From NCBI GenBank assembly GCA_002816715.1, contig MUCJ01000038.1, positions 1-53,070 on the forward strand: a DNA stretch of 53,070 nucleotides. Reading direction: 5' to 3'. This stretch comes from SAR202 cluster bacterium Casp-Chloro-G3 (GTDB lineage Bacteria; Chloroflexota; Dehalococcoidia; Lucifugimonadales; UBA3495). Below are positions 35,479 to 43,472 of the stretch, piece after piece. Within the stretch, counting starts at the first letter, position 1. Every line of letters starts with the position of its first letter. A program made the translations under genes and the position numbers. The notes under the pieces are model-generated. The model was not told the origin of the DNA. It saw only the letters and a list, made by a program, of their open reading frames with translations, and did not search any database.

Positions 35479-36585
35479 ATGAAGGGACGAATTGTGGTAG
35501 TCAAAGAGTACGGCAAGCCTTTTGATATTGAGGAATACGACGTTCCGGAACCAGAGCGGGGAGCGGTCTTGCTCCGAATGACTCAGGCTGGGGTCTGCGG
35601 GTCGGACTTGCACACCTGGCGTGGCGACCAGACGCAGGAGTTCATGCCGCTGCCTCCCACCGGTCGGGCGATGGGCCATGAAGGCACCGGTGTGGTGGAG
35701 GTTTTGGGCGATGGCGTAACCACCGACACCCTGGGAACCCCGATCAAAGAAGGCGACCGGGTGATGTATTCGGCGGTCTTTCCCTGCCATCGCTGCCACC
35801 TGTGCCTGCGCGGTGATACTAACTGGTGCGCCAATCGGGAGTATCCCACCGCTGGAGTCTGGCCCTATTTTACCGGTACCTACGCTGACTTTCTGTACCT
35901 GCCGCCGCGCCATGCCTTTTTCCGTGTCCCCGATGAACTGCCCGATGAAATTCTGGGGCCGGTGAACTGCGCGTTGGGTACGGTCACCACCGGGTTGCAA
36001 CGGGCCGGACTGGGTGAGGGCGAGTATGTGGTGATTCAGGGCGCCGGCGGGCTGGGCTTGAACGCCGTGGCGATGGCCAAGGATATGGGCGCTCACCGGG
36101 TGATTGTCCTGGACCGTTTGGAGAACCGTTTGCAGCTAGCCGAAGAATTCGGCGCGGATTATACGATCAACATTGAAGAGTTCAACACTCCCGAGACCCG
36201 GATTCGGCGCGTCTGGGAATTGACCAACGGTCGGGGGGCCGACGTGGTGATGGAACTGGTGGGCCGGGCCGAATTAATGGCGGAAGGCATCGACATGCTC
36301 AGCAACGGCGGAACCTTCGTGGAGATTGGCGATATTGTCCGGGGCCGCGAAGTTTCCATTGATCCATCGAAGCTGCTGTCCGGCAAGAGCATCCTGGGTT
36401 CTCGCATGTACCGGGCATCGCTGCTGCCCACGCTGCTGGACTACCTGGTCAGGAACCAGCACAAGGTACCCTTCCACAAGATTGTTTCCCACAAATATCC
36501 GCTGGCCGAGGTCAACGAAGCCTTCGCCAAGTCGGAGTGGAGCCAGAGTCAGACCGAGGTTACCCGCGCCATGCTGGTGCCGTAG
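35479..36585 (+). CDS. Zinc-dependent medium-chain alcohol/polyol dehydrogenase
   Basis: The 368-residue protein has the catalytic zinc block VCGSDLHTW and GHEGTGVVEV, the structural zinc cysteines CHRCHLCLRGDTNWC, and the NAD-binding GAGGLGLNAVAMAK in the Rossmann domain. GADVVMELVG and NGGTFVEIGD follow. GAGAGG lies seven bases upstream of the ATG. It oxidises a primary or secondary alcohol or polyol with NAD(P); the substrate is not clear. The 3' end of this gene is partly repeated at 37564, beyond the low-GC gene next to it. Confidence 0.9.
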   Translation: MKGRIVVVKEYGKPFDIEEYDVPEPERGAVLLRMTQAGVCGSDLHTWRGDQTQEFMPLPPTGRAMGHEGTGVVEVLGDGVTTDTLGTPIKEGDRVMYSAVFPCHRCHLCLRGDTNWCANREYPTAGVWPYFTGTYADFLYLPPRHAFFRVPDELPDEILGPVNCALGTVTTGLQRAGLGEGEYVVIQGAGGLGLNAVAMAKDMGAHRVIVLDRLENRLQLAEEFGADYTINIEEFNTPETRIRRVWELTNGRGADVVMELVGRAELMAEGIDMLSNGGTFVEIGDIVRGREVSIDPSKLLSGKSILGSRMYRASLLPTLLDYLVRNQHKVPFHKIVSHKYPLAEVNEAFAKSEWSQSQTEVTRAMLVP

Positions 36586-36645
36586 GCTGCGCCCGGTCTT
36601 GGTAGCTTCATCTCTCCTTGTGGGAGAGAATTGAGGTGACCGGTT
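36571..36645 (+). repeat. Direct repeat copy 1 (3' end of dehydrogenase gene plus family 1 core)
   Basis: From ATGCTGGTGCCGTAGGCTGC to the GTGGGAGAG palindrome arm, this stretch recurs at 37564-37637 with about 85-90% identity. It includes the last codons and stop (AMLVP) of the dehydrogenase. Confidence 0.85.
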
Positions 36646-36657
36646 TGCCCCAAGGGC

Positions 36658-36738
36658 TCATGACGAAATAACTGATGCAATATTTAGCTGTAACCCTATT
36701 TGGAAAGTCTCACACGTGAACCATTTATTTCGTCATGA
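36658..36738. repeat. 14-bp perfect inverted repeat upstream of the low-GC gene
   Basis: TCATGACGAAATAA (36658-36671) and TTATTTCGTCATGA (36725-36738) are perfect inverse copies 53 bases apart. With a one-base gap the match extends into GGGC/GCCC. The 81-base unit is AT-rich and has no gene. It may be a tiny mobile element or a paired operator. Confidence 0.75.
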
Positions 36739-36823
36739 TGCCCAAGATTGATGGGGAATCAAATACTTGCCACTGTACAAATGCTATCATTGGAGCATCT
36801 TTCATCGAAGGTGCCTTACCTTA

Positions 36824-37477
36824 ATGGAAATTGTAGAGTCACGGCAATGTAGAAACTGCGGCTATCTAGCCCAAAGATTCGTTAGGGGAGATACATTTGA
36901 AGCGATCTTTCTTGAGGTCGAGGGATCTTCAAGAGAATCGGGAAATCTGCGGAAGATTGATCCCATTCCCTATTTACCCGACCACCCTACGTGTTTTGTC
37001 CGTGCCTTTCGACTGGATATTGAAGTGGATATAGCTCCCAAAGATATCAAAGCCATCAAACAAGCATTGGGTAATGAACAAGAAGATGAGGAACCAACTG
37101 CAAGGGAAATCAATCATCACATATTTACTAAGTCCCGTAGATGTCCAAGTTGGGTTGAATGGATTCCGGGATATAGTCCAAAAGAACACCGAGAAATGAT
37201 GGATCGGCAAAGGCTCTTAGAATTTCAAGCCAAAAGGGAAGATGATTGGCAAAAGTTCCAAAAGCAAATGGTTGCCGACGACAAGAAATGGCGTGAAGTG
37301 CAAGAAATCCAGGCAGAGACCCGTCATAAAAAAGAACTTCAGACTATCAAGGATATTAACCGGACCCAGATGTTGGTTATGGGGGGTTTGGTAACTCTTG
37401 TCTTCGTTCTCGTGACGTTGTTAGGTGGGGCGATCGAAGCCAATTGGTTTCCCAAGTGGTTTGGGATATTCAAGTAG
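36824..37477 (+). CDS. Low-GC unknown protein with zinc-knuckle pair, coiled coil and C-terminal membrane helix
   Basis: From ATG 36824 (GAAGGTG lies ten bases upstream) the protein has 217 residues. The N-terminus has CRNCGYLA, a possible half zinc ribbon. A long charged helical segment (about 125-185, EFQAKREDDWQKFQKQ) looks like a coiled coil. One membrane helix (MLVMGGLVTLVFVLVTLLGG) lies near the C-terminus. The codons are visibly more A/T-rich than the neighbours, and the gene sits between two copies of the dehydrogenase 3' end. This suggests acquisition by transfer. The tail-anchored layout places the N-terminal domain in the cytoplasm. Function not recognised. Confidence 0.65.
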   Translation: MEIVESRQCRNCGYLAQRFVRGDTFEAIFLEVEGSSRESGNLRKIDPIPYLPDHPTCFVRAFRLDIEVDIAPKDIKAIKQALGNEQEDEEPTAREINHHIFTKSRRCPSWVEWIPGYSPKEHREMMDRQRLLEFQAKREDDWQKFQKQMVADDKKWREVQEIQAETRHKKELQTIKDINRTQMLVMGGLVTLVFVLVTLLGGAIEANWFPKWFGIFK

Positions 37478-37563
37478 GCGACGCAGTCAACATCCGGTAT
37501 TCCAAATGCGCAGCCTACAGGCAGTTAGCTAGATAATTATACTGTGGGCATTTTCCCTACGCT

Positions 37564-37637
37564 ATGCTGGTGCCGTAGGCTGCTACCGGTCTTGGTAGCT
37601 TCCTCTCCCCTTGTGGGAGAGGACTGAGGTGAGGGGG
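37564..37637 (+). repeat. Direct repeat copy 2 (duplicated 3' end of dehydrogenase)
   Basis: ATGCTGGTGCCGTAGGCTGC and CCGGTCTTGGTAGCTTC repeat the sequence at 36571. The preceding TTCCCTACGCT weakly matches TTACCCGCGCC of copy 1. It carries a better-preserved family 1 arm (CCTCTCCCCTTGTGGGAGAGG). Confidence 0.85.
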
Positions 37638-37640
37638 GTA

Positions 37641-38303
37641 CTACCCTGCTATCAGTTGCCCCAGCAGCACCTCCAACGGCATCTCGGCCAGGGAAGCCAG
37701 GCGCAGGTCGGCGTGGTCCAGGGGCAGGTCATTGGTCATGGGGTTGGGCACTGCCAGGCAAAACAGACCGGCGCTTTTCGCCGCCGTCACGCCGTGAGCC
37801 GAGTCCTCAATGGCCAGGGCGCGTTCCGGCTGAGTACCCAGGTGGGACACCGACGCCAGGTACAACTCCGGGTCGGGTTTGACTTGAATGACATCATCCG
37901 AACCCTTGATCGAGTCGAACAAATTCAGGATGTCCAGGCGGGATAGATGGCCTTCCACCCATTCTCTAGAGGAACTGGACGCCACTCCTAAACTCAGGCC
38001 CAACCGCTTGGCCTCTTGAATATACTCCAGAACGCCCGGCAGCACCGGACTGGCGCGGATTATTTCGATATAGCGTTGTCGCCGTTCTTTGTGCAGCGAT
38101 TCGCGTTCGATGCTGACGCCCGCCAGTTCTTCCAGGTGCTGATGCCAGTCGAACCTTCCCGACCGACCGCCAATGTGCTGAGTCCATACCGATAATTCCA
38201 GAACCACGCCGTGGGACTGAAACACTTCATGCCAGGTCTGATAGTCGGGGGTCTCGGTGTCCAGAATCACACCGTCGAAGTCGAATACTAGCGCGTTGAT
38301 CAT
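37641..38303 (-). CDS. HAD-superfamily hydrolase, beta-phosphoglucomutase/phosphatase type
   Basis: The 220-residue protein has HAD motif I FDFDGVILDTE (Asp8, Asp10), motif II VASSSSREWV, motif III KPDPELYL and motif IV ALAIEDSAHGV, with a helical C1 cap between I and II. This is the sugar-phosphatase or beta-phosphoglucomutase branch. The substrate is not definable. The protein is followed by no obvious partner; it is convergent with the low-GC gene. Confidence 0.9.
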   Translation of the reverse strand: MINALVFDFDGVILDTETPDYQTWHEVFQSHGVVLELSVWTQHIGGRSGRFDWHQHLEELAGVSIERESLHKERRQRYIEIIRASPVLPGVLEYIQEAKRLGLSLGVASSSSREWVEGHLSRLDILNLFDSIKGSDDVIQVKPDPELYLASVSHLGTQPERALAIEDSAHGVTAAKSAGLFCLAVPNPMTNDLPLDHADLRLASLAEMPLEVLLGQLIAG

Positions 38304-38347
38304 GGGTCAGTTGGCCTCTACTTGCGGTGCGGAGTAGCCATGTAAAA

Positions 38348-38374
38348 AGCCGCGAATACTCAATTCTCGCGGCT
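38348..38374 (-). terminator. Intrinsic terminator of the 98-aa gene
   Basis: AGCCGCGA (38348-38355) pairs with TCGCGGCT (38367-38374); on the minus strand the stem is followed by a run of T (plus-strand AAAAA at 38344-38348), directly downstream of the gene ending at 38410. Confidence 0.85.
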
Positions 38375-38409
38375 CACAGTAAATGACCATATTAGCAGTC
38401 TAACCGATT

Positions 38410-38706
38410 CTAGTCGGACGAAGGCAACTTGCGCGGCTGTTGCATCTCCATTGGCTCACCGTTGTAGCGCAGGTCGCAGTTGCCTCCCTTGGTAATCAGC
38501 AGCGACACCCCTCCTTCGGTGGAGGTGTACCTCTTGCCCAAGGCAACTTCCTGAGCATCTGGGCCCGGTGTCGCCCCGGCAAAAGCAGCCTCCGACCCTT
38601 TGGGTTGAAGCTCCACTTCGCCGTCGGTAAGAGTCCCGTTACCGCCCTTGGTAACCACCATTTCGGCGCCGCCGGGACTCACGTATCTTTGTCCTGTTTT
38701 GACCAT
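38410..38706 (-). CDS. Small protein with two internal repeats, unknown function (98 aa)
   Basis: The protein consists of two similar halves. The first reads GQRYVSPGGAEMVVTKGGNGTL and the second GKRYTSTEGGVSLLITKGGNCDL, spaced about 46 residues apart, joined by a Pro/Gly/Ala linker. Each half shares G(Q/K)RY and TKGGN. There is no signal peptide or membrane segment. The pattern suggests a short beta-hairpin domain duplicated within one gene. It has its own intrinsic terminator, supporting expression. I do not recognise the family. Confidence 0.7.
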   Translation of the reverse strand: MVKTGQRYVSPGGAEMVVTKGGNGTLTDGEVELQPKGSEAAFAGATPGPDAQEVALGKRYTSTEGGVSLLITKGGNCDLRYNGEPMEMQQPRKLPSSD

Positions 38707-38823
38707 GATTCAATTACCTTGTTTACTAATTGACGCTGATGAATTGACACCGGGAGTATCTCACCGCGATCAACTGATTATAGTGGCGGTGTATTCCAGC
38801 GTCAACGCGATGCGTGTCCTAAA

Positions 38824-38864
38824 AAAAGCCGCTCGTGGTGAGACATTCTCACCACGAGCGGCTT
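38824..38864 (-). terminator. Very strong intrinsic terminator of the first peptide-binding protein gene
   Basis: A perfect 19-bp stem (arms 38824-38842 and 38846-38864) with a CAT loop is followed on the minus strand by a T-run, just below the stop at 38894. The arms contain CCGCTCGTGGTGAG and its inverse, the same words as family 3 repeats. Confidence 0.9.
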
Positions 38865-38893
38865 TGAGATAACCTATTTGCGGGTGATTCTGT

Positions 38894-40651
38894 TTATTCG
38901 CTGAACCACATGGTGCTGACCCGAACCACGGGGTTCAACCGAGGTTCCCAGTTGAGCTTGGGATTAACTGCGTAGAATACCGGCAGGTCGAACAAGGTGA
39001 GCATCACCACTTCTTCATGGAAAATATCACCCAGTTCTTCCATCAGCCTCTTCCGCTCTTCTCCAGAGGCGGCAAGGGCAGGATCAATCTTTTCCTGGGC
39101 TCCTCCAGGGCGGAGGTCACAGAACCCAGACCGGAGACTGGAACAGTTCATGTAGTAGTTGACTTGACGGCCAAAGTCCAGCGTCTCGTTGGACGGCTGG
39201 TTGCCAATGAGATTAATGTAAGTACAGTCGGGGCCATCCGAGTCCAAAGCTGCCTGGAAGTCTGCATTGGTGGGGGTCTCCGTGGCTGGATCCCGTCCAG
39301 AGGCCTCCAGGATGCCCTGCACCGTCTTGCCAATGCCGCACTGAGTCATGGCGCTGCGAATGGACGACTCCACCACTTGGAATTCCACGTCCATCCCTAC
39401 TTCGGACAAATAACCAACTATGGCCTCGGAAATCTCTACCTGCTTGGCGACGCGGGCCGCTCGAGTGTTGATGGTTATGGTATTACTCGAATCGTAGCCG
39501 GCTTCCTGAAGGAGTTGCCTGGAAAGGTCAGGGTCATATTCGTAAGGAGCGGTGTTGGCCGCAGTGGCGCCAGTGATGCCGGGCCAAATAATGTTGCCCC
39601 GGCAGGTTGTATACCCACCGTATAGGATGTCGGCCAACTCCGGGCAGTTAACAGCGTGCACAATGGCCTGACGAACCTTCTTCTTCTTCAGTTCCGGGTG
39701 CCAGATGCCATTCATGGTCATGGCGTAGGTCTCGGCCGAGGTGCCAGCCCTCAGCATGTCGGCCGGGAGTGTCCCAACGGCGTCAACGCTAACATCCCAA
39801 CCGATGTCGGCTTCACCGGACTCAATCATAGCTCCAATCACCAAGGGTTCTGAGCGCCAGACCCAGGTGGCGTTCTTGATCGGAGCCTTTTGAAACTCAA
39901 AGTGGTCGCCCACCGGCACATAGTCTTCGTAAGCTTCATGGGTAATGGAGACTCCAGGAGACCAATCCACCTGTTTATAAGGGCCGAACCCAATGCTTTG
40001 ACGGGTCCGATCCTCTTCAGAGGTAGCGGCATACCACTCAGGGGCCTCAAAATCCACGAAGAAGGCGGTGCTGGGCAAGATTGGGCAGGCACTGGCACAG
40101 TTGATGTCTACGGTATAGTCATCTACCACTTCCGCGGTAAAGGGACTGGTGTAGTTTACGCTGTTATTGGTCGAGGCCGGGTTACCCCCTGAGATTAGGC
40201 TTGGGAGTGCCGCCTGGGCATTGAAAGCCTCGCCGTTGTGAAACTTGACCCCCTGACGCAGAGTGAACCGCCAAGTGTCGGTGTCCAACTGCTCCCAGCC
40301 TGTAGTGGCGCTGGTGGGAACAATCCGCAGGTCGTCGCCCGATTGCCAAGTCAGTGGGTCTTGCACATTGGCCTTGGTCACCGACTCGACGACGGAAGCG
40401 CCGAGAGTGTCCAGGGAGTTCAACTGAATTGGCTCTTCAGGCATCACCAGGGTGATGCTGTCCCGAGCGGAGGTAATTCCGCCCGGTGCGGGAACCGCAG
40501 TTGGGCCACCCGCGGTGGTGGCAGTTGGGTCAGCCGCCGTGGTATTCGCCGGTGCGGAAGTAGGAGATGCCGCTGACCCACAGGCGACTAAAAGGACCAG
40601 CGCCATCAGGATCAAACTAACTGGGACAAATTTCCGTGCCTGGTATCTCAA
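38894..40651 (-). CDS. Family 5 extracellular solute-binding lipoprotein (oligopeptide/nickel type), copy 1
   Basis: The 585-residue precursor has a lipobox ending LLVAC (Cys24), a Thr/Ala/Pro linker, then the SBP_bac_5 domain: WRFTLRQGVKFHNGE, SIGFGPYKQVDW, KKKKVRQAIVHAVNC and a C-terminal YAVNPKLNWEPRLNPVV end. It binds a peptide or similar ligand outside the membrane for an ABC importer. A second paralogue follows upstream at 40874 in the same direction. No permease or ATPase genes are adjacent. It has its own strong terminator. Confidence 0.9.
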   Translation of the reverse strand: MRYQARKFVPVSLILMALVLLVACGSAASPTSAPANTTAADPTATTAGGPTAVPAPGGITSARDSITLVMPEEPIQLNSLDTLGASVVESVTKANVQDPLTWQSGDDLRIVPTSATTGWEQLDTDTWRFTLRQGVKFHNGEAFNAQAALPSLISGGNPASTNNSVNYTSPFTAEVVDDYTVDINCASACPILPSTAFFVDFEAPEWYAATSEEDRTRQSIGFGPYKQVDWSPGVSITHEAYEDYVPVGDHFEFQKAPIKNATWVWRSEPLVIGAMIESGEADIGWDVSVDAVGTLPADMLRAGTSAETYAMTMNGIWHPELKKKKVRQAIVHAVNCPELADILYGGYTTCRGNIIWPGITGATAANTAPYEYDPDLSRQLLQEAGYDSSNTITINTRAARVAKQVEISEAIVGYLSEVGMDVEFQVVESSIRSAMTQCGIGKTVQGILEASGRDPATETPTNADFQAALDSDGPDCTYINLIGNQPSNETLDFGRQVNYYMNCSSLRSGFCDLRPGGAQEKIDPALAASGEERKRLMEELGDIFHEEVVMLTLFDLPVFYAVNPKLNWEPRLNPVVRVSTMWFSE

Positions 40652-40813
40652 AGCATATCTCCTTTTGATTTTGAATATCTGAAGAAAGCTTGAGACAGAT
40701 TACAGCTATATCAATAAAATTGCAACTGTAATACATTAATGATAATCAGCAGAGTTGTCGCAATAAACTTATAATGCCAACTTATATGATTTTATTACGA
40801 AAAACGTAAAAAA

Positions 40814-40840
40814 GAGAGGCCCCGCTTAGCGGGGCCTCTC
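40814..40840 (-). terminator. Intrinsic terminator of the second peptide-binding protein gene
   Basis: GAGAGGCCCCGC and GCGGGGCCTCTC form a perfect 12-bp stem with a TTA loop; on the minus strand a T-rich tail follows (plus-strand AAAAAAG to the left). Confidence 0.92.
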
Positions 40841-40873
40841 GGAATTTCTCCCTAAGAAAGGGAAAGGAGTTAT

Positions 40874-42652
40874 CTACTCGCTGAACCACATGGTGCTGGC
40901 CCGGACGCGCCCGTCGAAGCGGGTAGTCCAGTTCAACTTGGGGTCTACTGCGTAGATTACCGGAAGGTCAAAACCAGGAATGAACAGAACTTCATCATGG
41001 AAGCGGTCGGCCAGGGCTTCCAGTTTGTCCTGACGGTCCTGACCGGATGCGGCCAAAGCCACGGCGATCTGGTCCTGGATTCCGCCTTCGCTGGGGTCAC
41101 AGACCAGAGACCGGGGGTAAACACAACTCATGTAGAAGTTGGCCTGCCGCCCAAAGTCCAGGGTCTCATTGGAGGGCTCGTTCTCAACCAGGTCGCCGTA
41201 GTGACAACTGGCTCCCTTTACTATAGCCGCGGCGTAGTCCGCTTTACTGGGAAGGTCTACATCCGGGTTACGGCCGGAGGCTGCAACTACTTCTGCTGCC
41301 GCCTTGCCAATGCCGCAGCCGGTGCGGTCCCGGCGTATGGACGACTCAACGATATTGATCTCGGCGGTAATGCCGACATCACTCAGGTATCCCTGGATTG
41401 CCTCGTATACCTCTACTTGCTTGGGTATGCGAGTGCCCCGACCCATGATTTCTATAGAATTGGCCGGGTCGTAGTTAGCCTCGACCAAGAGCTCTCGGGC
41501 CAACTGTGGGTTGTACTCGTAAGGCGCCGTGTTGTATTCGCTGGCGCCAATGACTCCCGGCCAGATAATATTGCCCCGGCAGGAGGTCAGTCCGCTGTAG
41601 AGCACATCGACCATTTCCTGACAGTTGATGGCGTGAACAATGGCCTGGCGCACCTTTAGTTTCTTCAGTTCCGGGTGCCACAGCGTATTGGTAGTCAGCG
41701 CGAAGGTCTCCGCCGAACTGCCCGCTTTGACCATGTTGGCAGGCAGGGCTTTGGCGGCGTCAACGCCTACGTCCCAAGCAATGTCAGCCTCGCCCTGCTG
41801 GATCATGGCTTGCATTACAGTGGGCTCGCCGCGCCAGAGCCAGCGCAGGTTCTGGATCAGGGGCTTCTGGAACTCGTAGTGGTCTCCGGCGGTTACATAG
41901 CCGTCGTAGATCTCTTCAGTAATTTCTACTCCAGGCTTCCATTCCACCAGTTGATAAGGCCCAAATCCGACGGCCTGTCGTGCCCGGCCCTCATCATCGG
42001 GATTGTCAGCCAGATACTGAGGAGCTTCAAAAGCGACAAAGAAAGAGGTGTTCGGGAAAATTGGACAGGCAATGTCGCAGTTGATGTCCAGGGTGTATTC
42101 ATCAACGACCTCGGCGGTGTAGCCGCCGGTGTATGGGAAGCTGGAATTGTCGTTAGCCCCAATTCCCATGTAGGCCAGGCTGGGCAGCGCCGCCTCAGCG
42201 TTCCAGTCCTCACCATTGTGGAACTTGACGCCCTGGCGCAGGTTGAACCGCCAGGTATCCGAGTCTACCTGTTCCCAGCCGGTGGTGGCGCCGGTGGGAA
42301 CGACTCGCTGGTCGTCTCCCGACTGCCAGGTCAGGGTTTCTACCAGGTTATCCTTTACGATAGGAGTGTTCAGCGCAGCGCCTACACTGCGGAAGGAATT
42401 CAATTGTACCGGTTCTTCACCCACTACCAGGGTTACAGTGTCTCGAGCCGAGACAATACCCGAGGGCAAAGGAGTTACGGTGGGGGCTATCGTCGGCATA
42501 GCCGTCGGGCCAGTCACGGCGGTAGGGTCAACCGGCGTGGTATTGGCTGGCGCGGTAGTCGGGGCTGCGGCCGATCCGCAGGCAACGGCCAAAACCGCTA
42601 CCAGGGCAACCACACCCCAAACCCAGTTTCTTAAGGGGAACGGGAAACGCAT
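40874..42652 (-). CDS. Family 5 extracellular solute-binding lipoprotein, copy 2
   Basis: The 592-residue precursor has a lipobox ending LAVAC (Cys25) and a longer Thr/Pro linker. Its binding domain aligns with copy 1 over the whole length: WRFNLRQGVKFHNGED, AVGFGPYQLVEW, KKLKVRQAIVHAINC, VASSGRNPD-like region and the shared end STMWFSE. Cysteines around the INCDIACP segment are conserved in both and may form a disulfide. The pair are recent tandem duplicates that have diverged in ligand-facing segments. Each has its own terminator and likely its own promoter, so differential expression is possible. Confidence 0.9.
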   Translation of the reverse strand: MRFPFPLRNWVWGVVALVAVLAVACGSAAAPTTAPANTTPVDPTAVTGPTAMPTIAPTVTPLPSGIVSARDTVTLVVGEEPVQLNSFRSVGAALNTPIVKDNLVETLTWQSGDDQRVVPTGATTGWEQVDSDTWRFNLRQGVKFHNGEDWNAEAALPSLAYMGIGANDNSSFPYTGGYTAEVVDEYTLDINCDIACPIFPNTSFFVAFEAPQYLADNPDDEGRARQAVGFGPYQLVEWKPGVEITEEIYDGYVTAGDHYEFQKPLIQNLRWLWRGEPTVMQAMIQQGEADIAWDVGVDAAKALPANMVKAGSSAETFALTTNTLWHPELKKLKVRQAIVHAINCQEMVDVLYSGLTSCRGNIIWPGVIGASEYNTAPYEYNPQLARELLVEANYDPANSIEIMGRGTRIPKQVEVYEAIQGYLSDVGITAEINIVESSIRRDRTGCGIGKAAAEVVAASGRNPDVDLPSKADYAAAIVKGASCHYGDLVENEPSNETLDFGRQANFYMSCVYPRSLVCDPSEGGIQDQIAVALAASGQDRQDKLEALADRFHDEVLFIPGFDLPVIYAVDPKLNWTTRFDGRVRASTMWFSE

Positions 42653-42832
42653 ATGTCCTCCATAGTGAGATATTATTAGCCTATTTGAGTAAAGCTATGT
42701 TATAGAATACATCTTTGCAATGACGGATTCAAGGCCCGGGGAGTGCATTTATGGCTAATAATGAGTCTGGGTGTACAGATTCAGTGCATTTGTAGAAAGG
42801 GCAGCCAGGAATTTAGCTACTCCAGGATTCTG

Positions 42833-43252
42833 CTACTCTTTGAAGCGGACCATGAAGCTGGCCTCACCCACTGGAGCGCCGTCCACCAGGATGACTGCCA
42901 CGTGCCGTCCCACCCGTTGCACCGGTATACGAAAGGTTTTGATCCAACGCTGGAACATTATCCCTTCTTCCCAGGTGATGTTCTGGGCTGGCGGAGTGTT
43001 TAAGGGGATGCCCGGCGCGCGGATTGCTACTTGAAGACTGTAGTTGCCCGGAGTAGCGCCGGCAATGCAGAAAGCCAGGTTCACGTCCAACTCGCCCAGC
43101 AGCGGCATATCCCCGCTGGGAGCCTCGGTCGGCATGGGGACTTCATACAGGTCAATGATGCCTTTGAAGGTCAGTTCATCTCCGGGGCCTTCTTCGGTAT
43201 CGCGACAGAATATGGCGTATTTGAGGTAGTGTCCGGGTCTATTGGTAGTCAA
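42833..43252 (-). CDS. DUF6941-like small protein
   Basis: The 139-residue protein opens MTTNRPGHYLKYAIFCRDTEEGPGDELTFKGIIDLYEV and has an LAFCIAGATPGNYSLQVAIRAP middle and a VEASFMVRFKE-like end. The YAIFCxD and LxGIxD pattern resembles DUF6941, a beta-sandwich family of unknown role. It is monocistronic; no signal peptide is seen. The assignment rests on motif memory and is moderate. Confidence 0.6.
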   Translation of the reverse strand: MTTNRPGHYLKYAIFCRDTEEGPGDELTFKGIIDLYEVPMPTEAPSGDMPLLGELDVNLAFCIAGATPGNYSLQVAIRAPGIPLNTPPAQNITWEEGIMFQRWIKTFRIPVQRVGRHVAVILVDGAPVGEASFMVRFKE

Positions 43253-43355
43253 TTAGACGATCACTAATGCAGCAACTTGCGGTAACTTGTAGGCAGTTTA
43301 GCACAATTTTAACATGATTCTAGCACGGGGGACGAATAGCCGGAATCCCGGAATC

Positions 43356-43397
43356 AACGAAAGCAACAACGAAAGCAACAACGAAAGCAACAACGAA
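43356..43397. repeat. 12-bp tandem repeat (three and a half units)
   Basis: AACGAAAGCAAC occurs at 43356, 43368 and 43380 exactly, followed by a half unit AACGAA. It lies 75 bases before the thioredoxin-like gene in the divergent gap with the DUF6941-like gene. Confidence 0.9.
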
Positions 43398-43472
43398 TTT
43401 CACCCATTGCCAATTTTATCCAACACTGGGAAACTAGGGACGTTTTATTTGCAGAAAGTGAGGTGAGCAAGA

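Noticed and set aside
38894-42652. Complete oligopeptide ABC transporter operon
   Set aside because: Only the two binding proteins are present; no permease or ATPase gene is adjacent.
43356-43397. CRISPR array
   Set aside because: Units are 12 bp with no spacers; it is a simple tandem repeat. The 17-bp array at 7086 also has no spacers.
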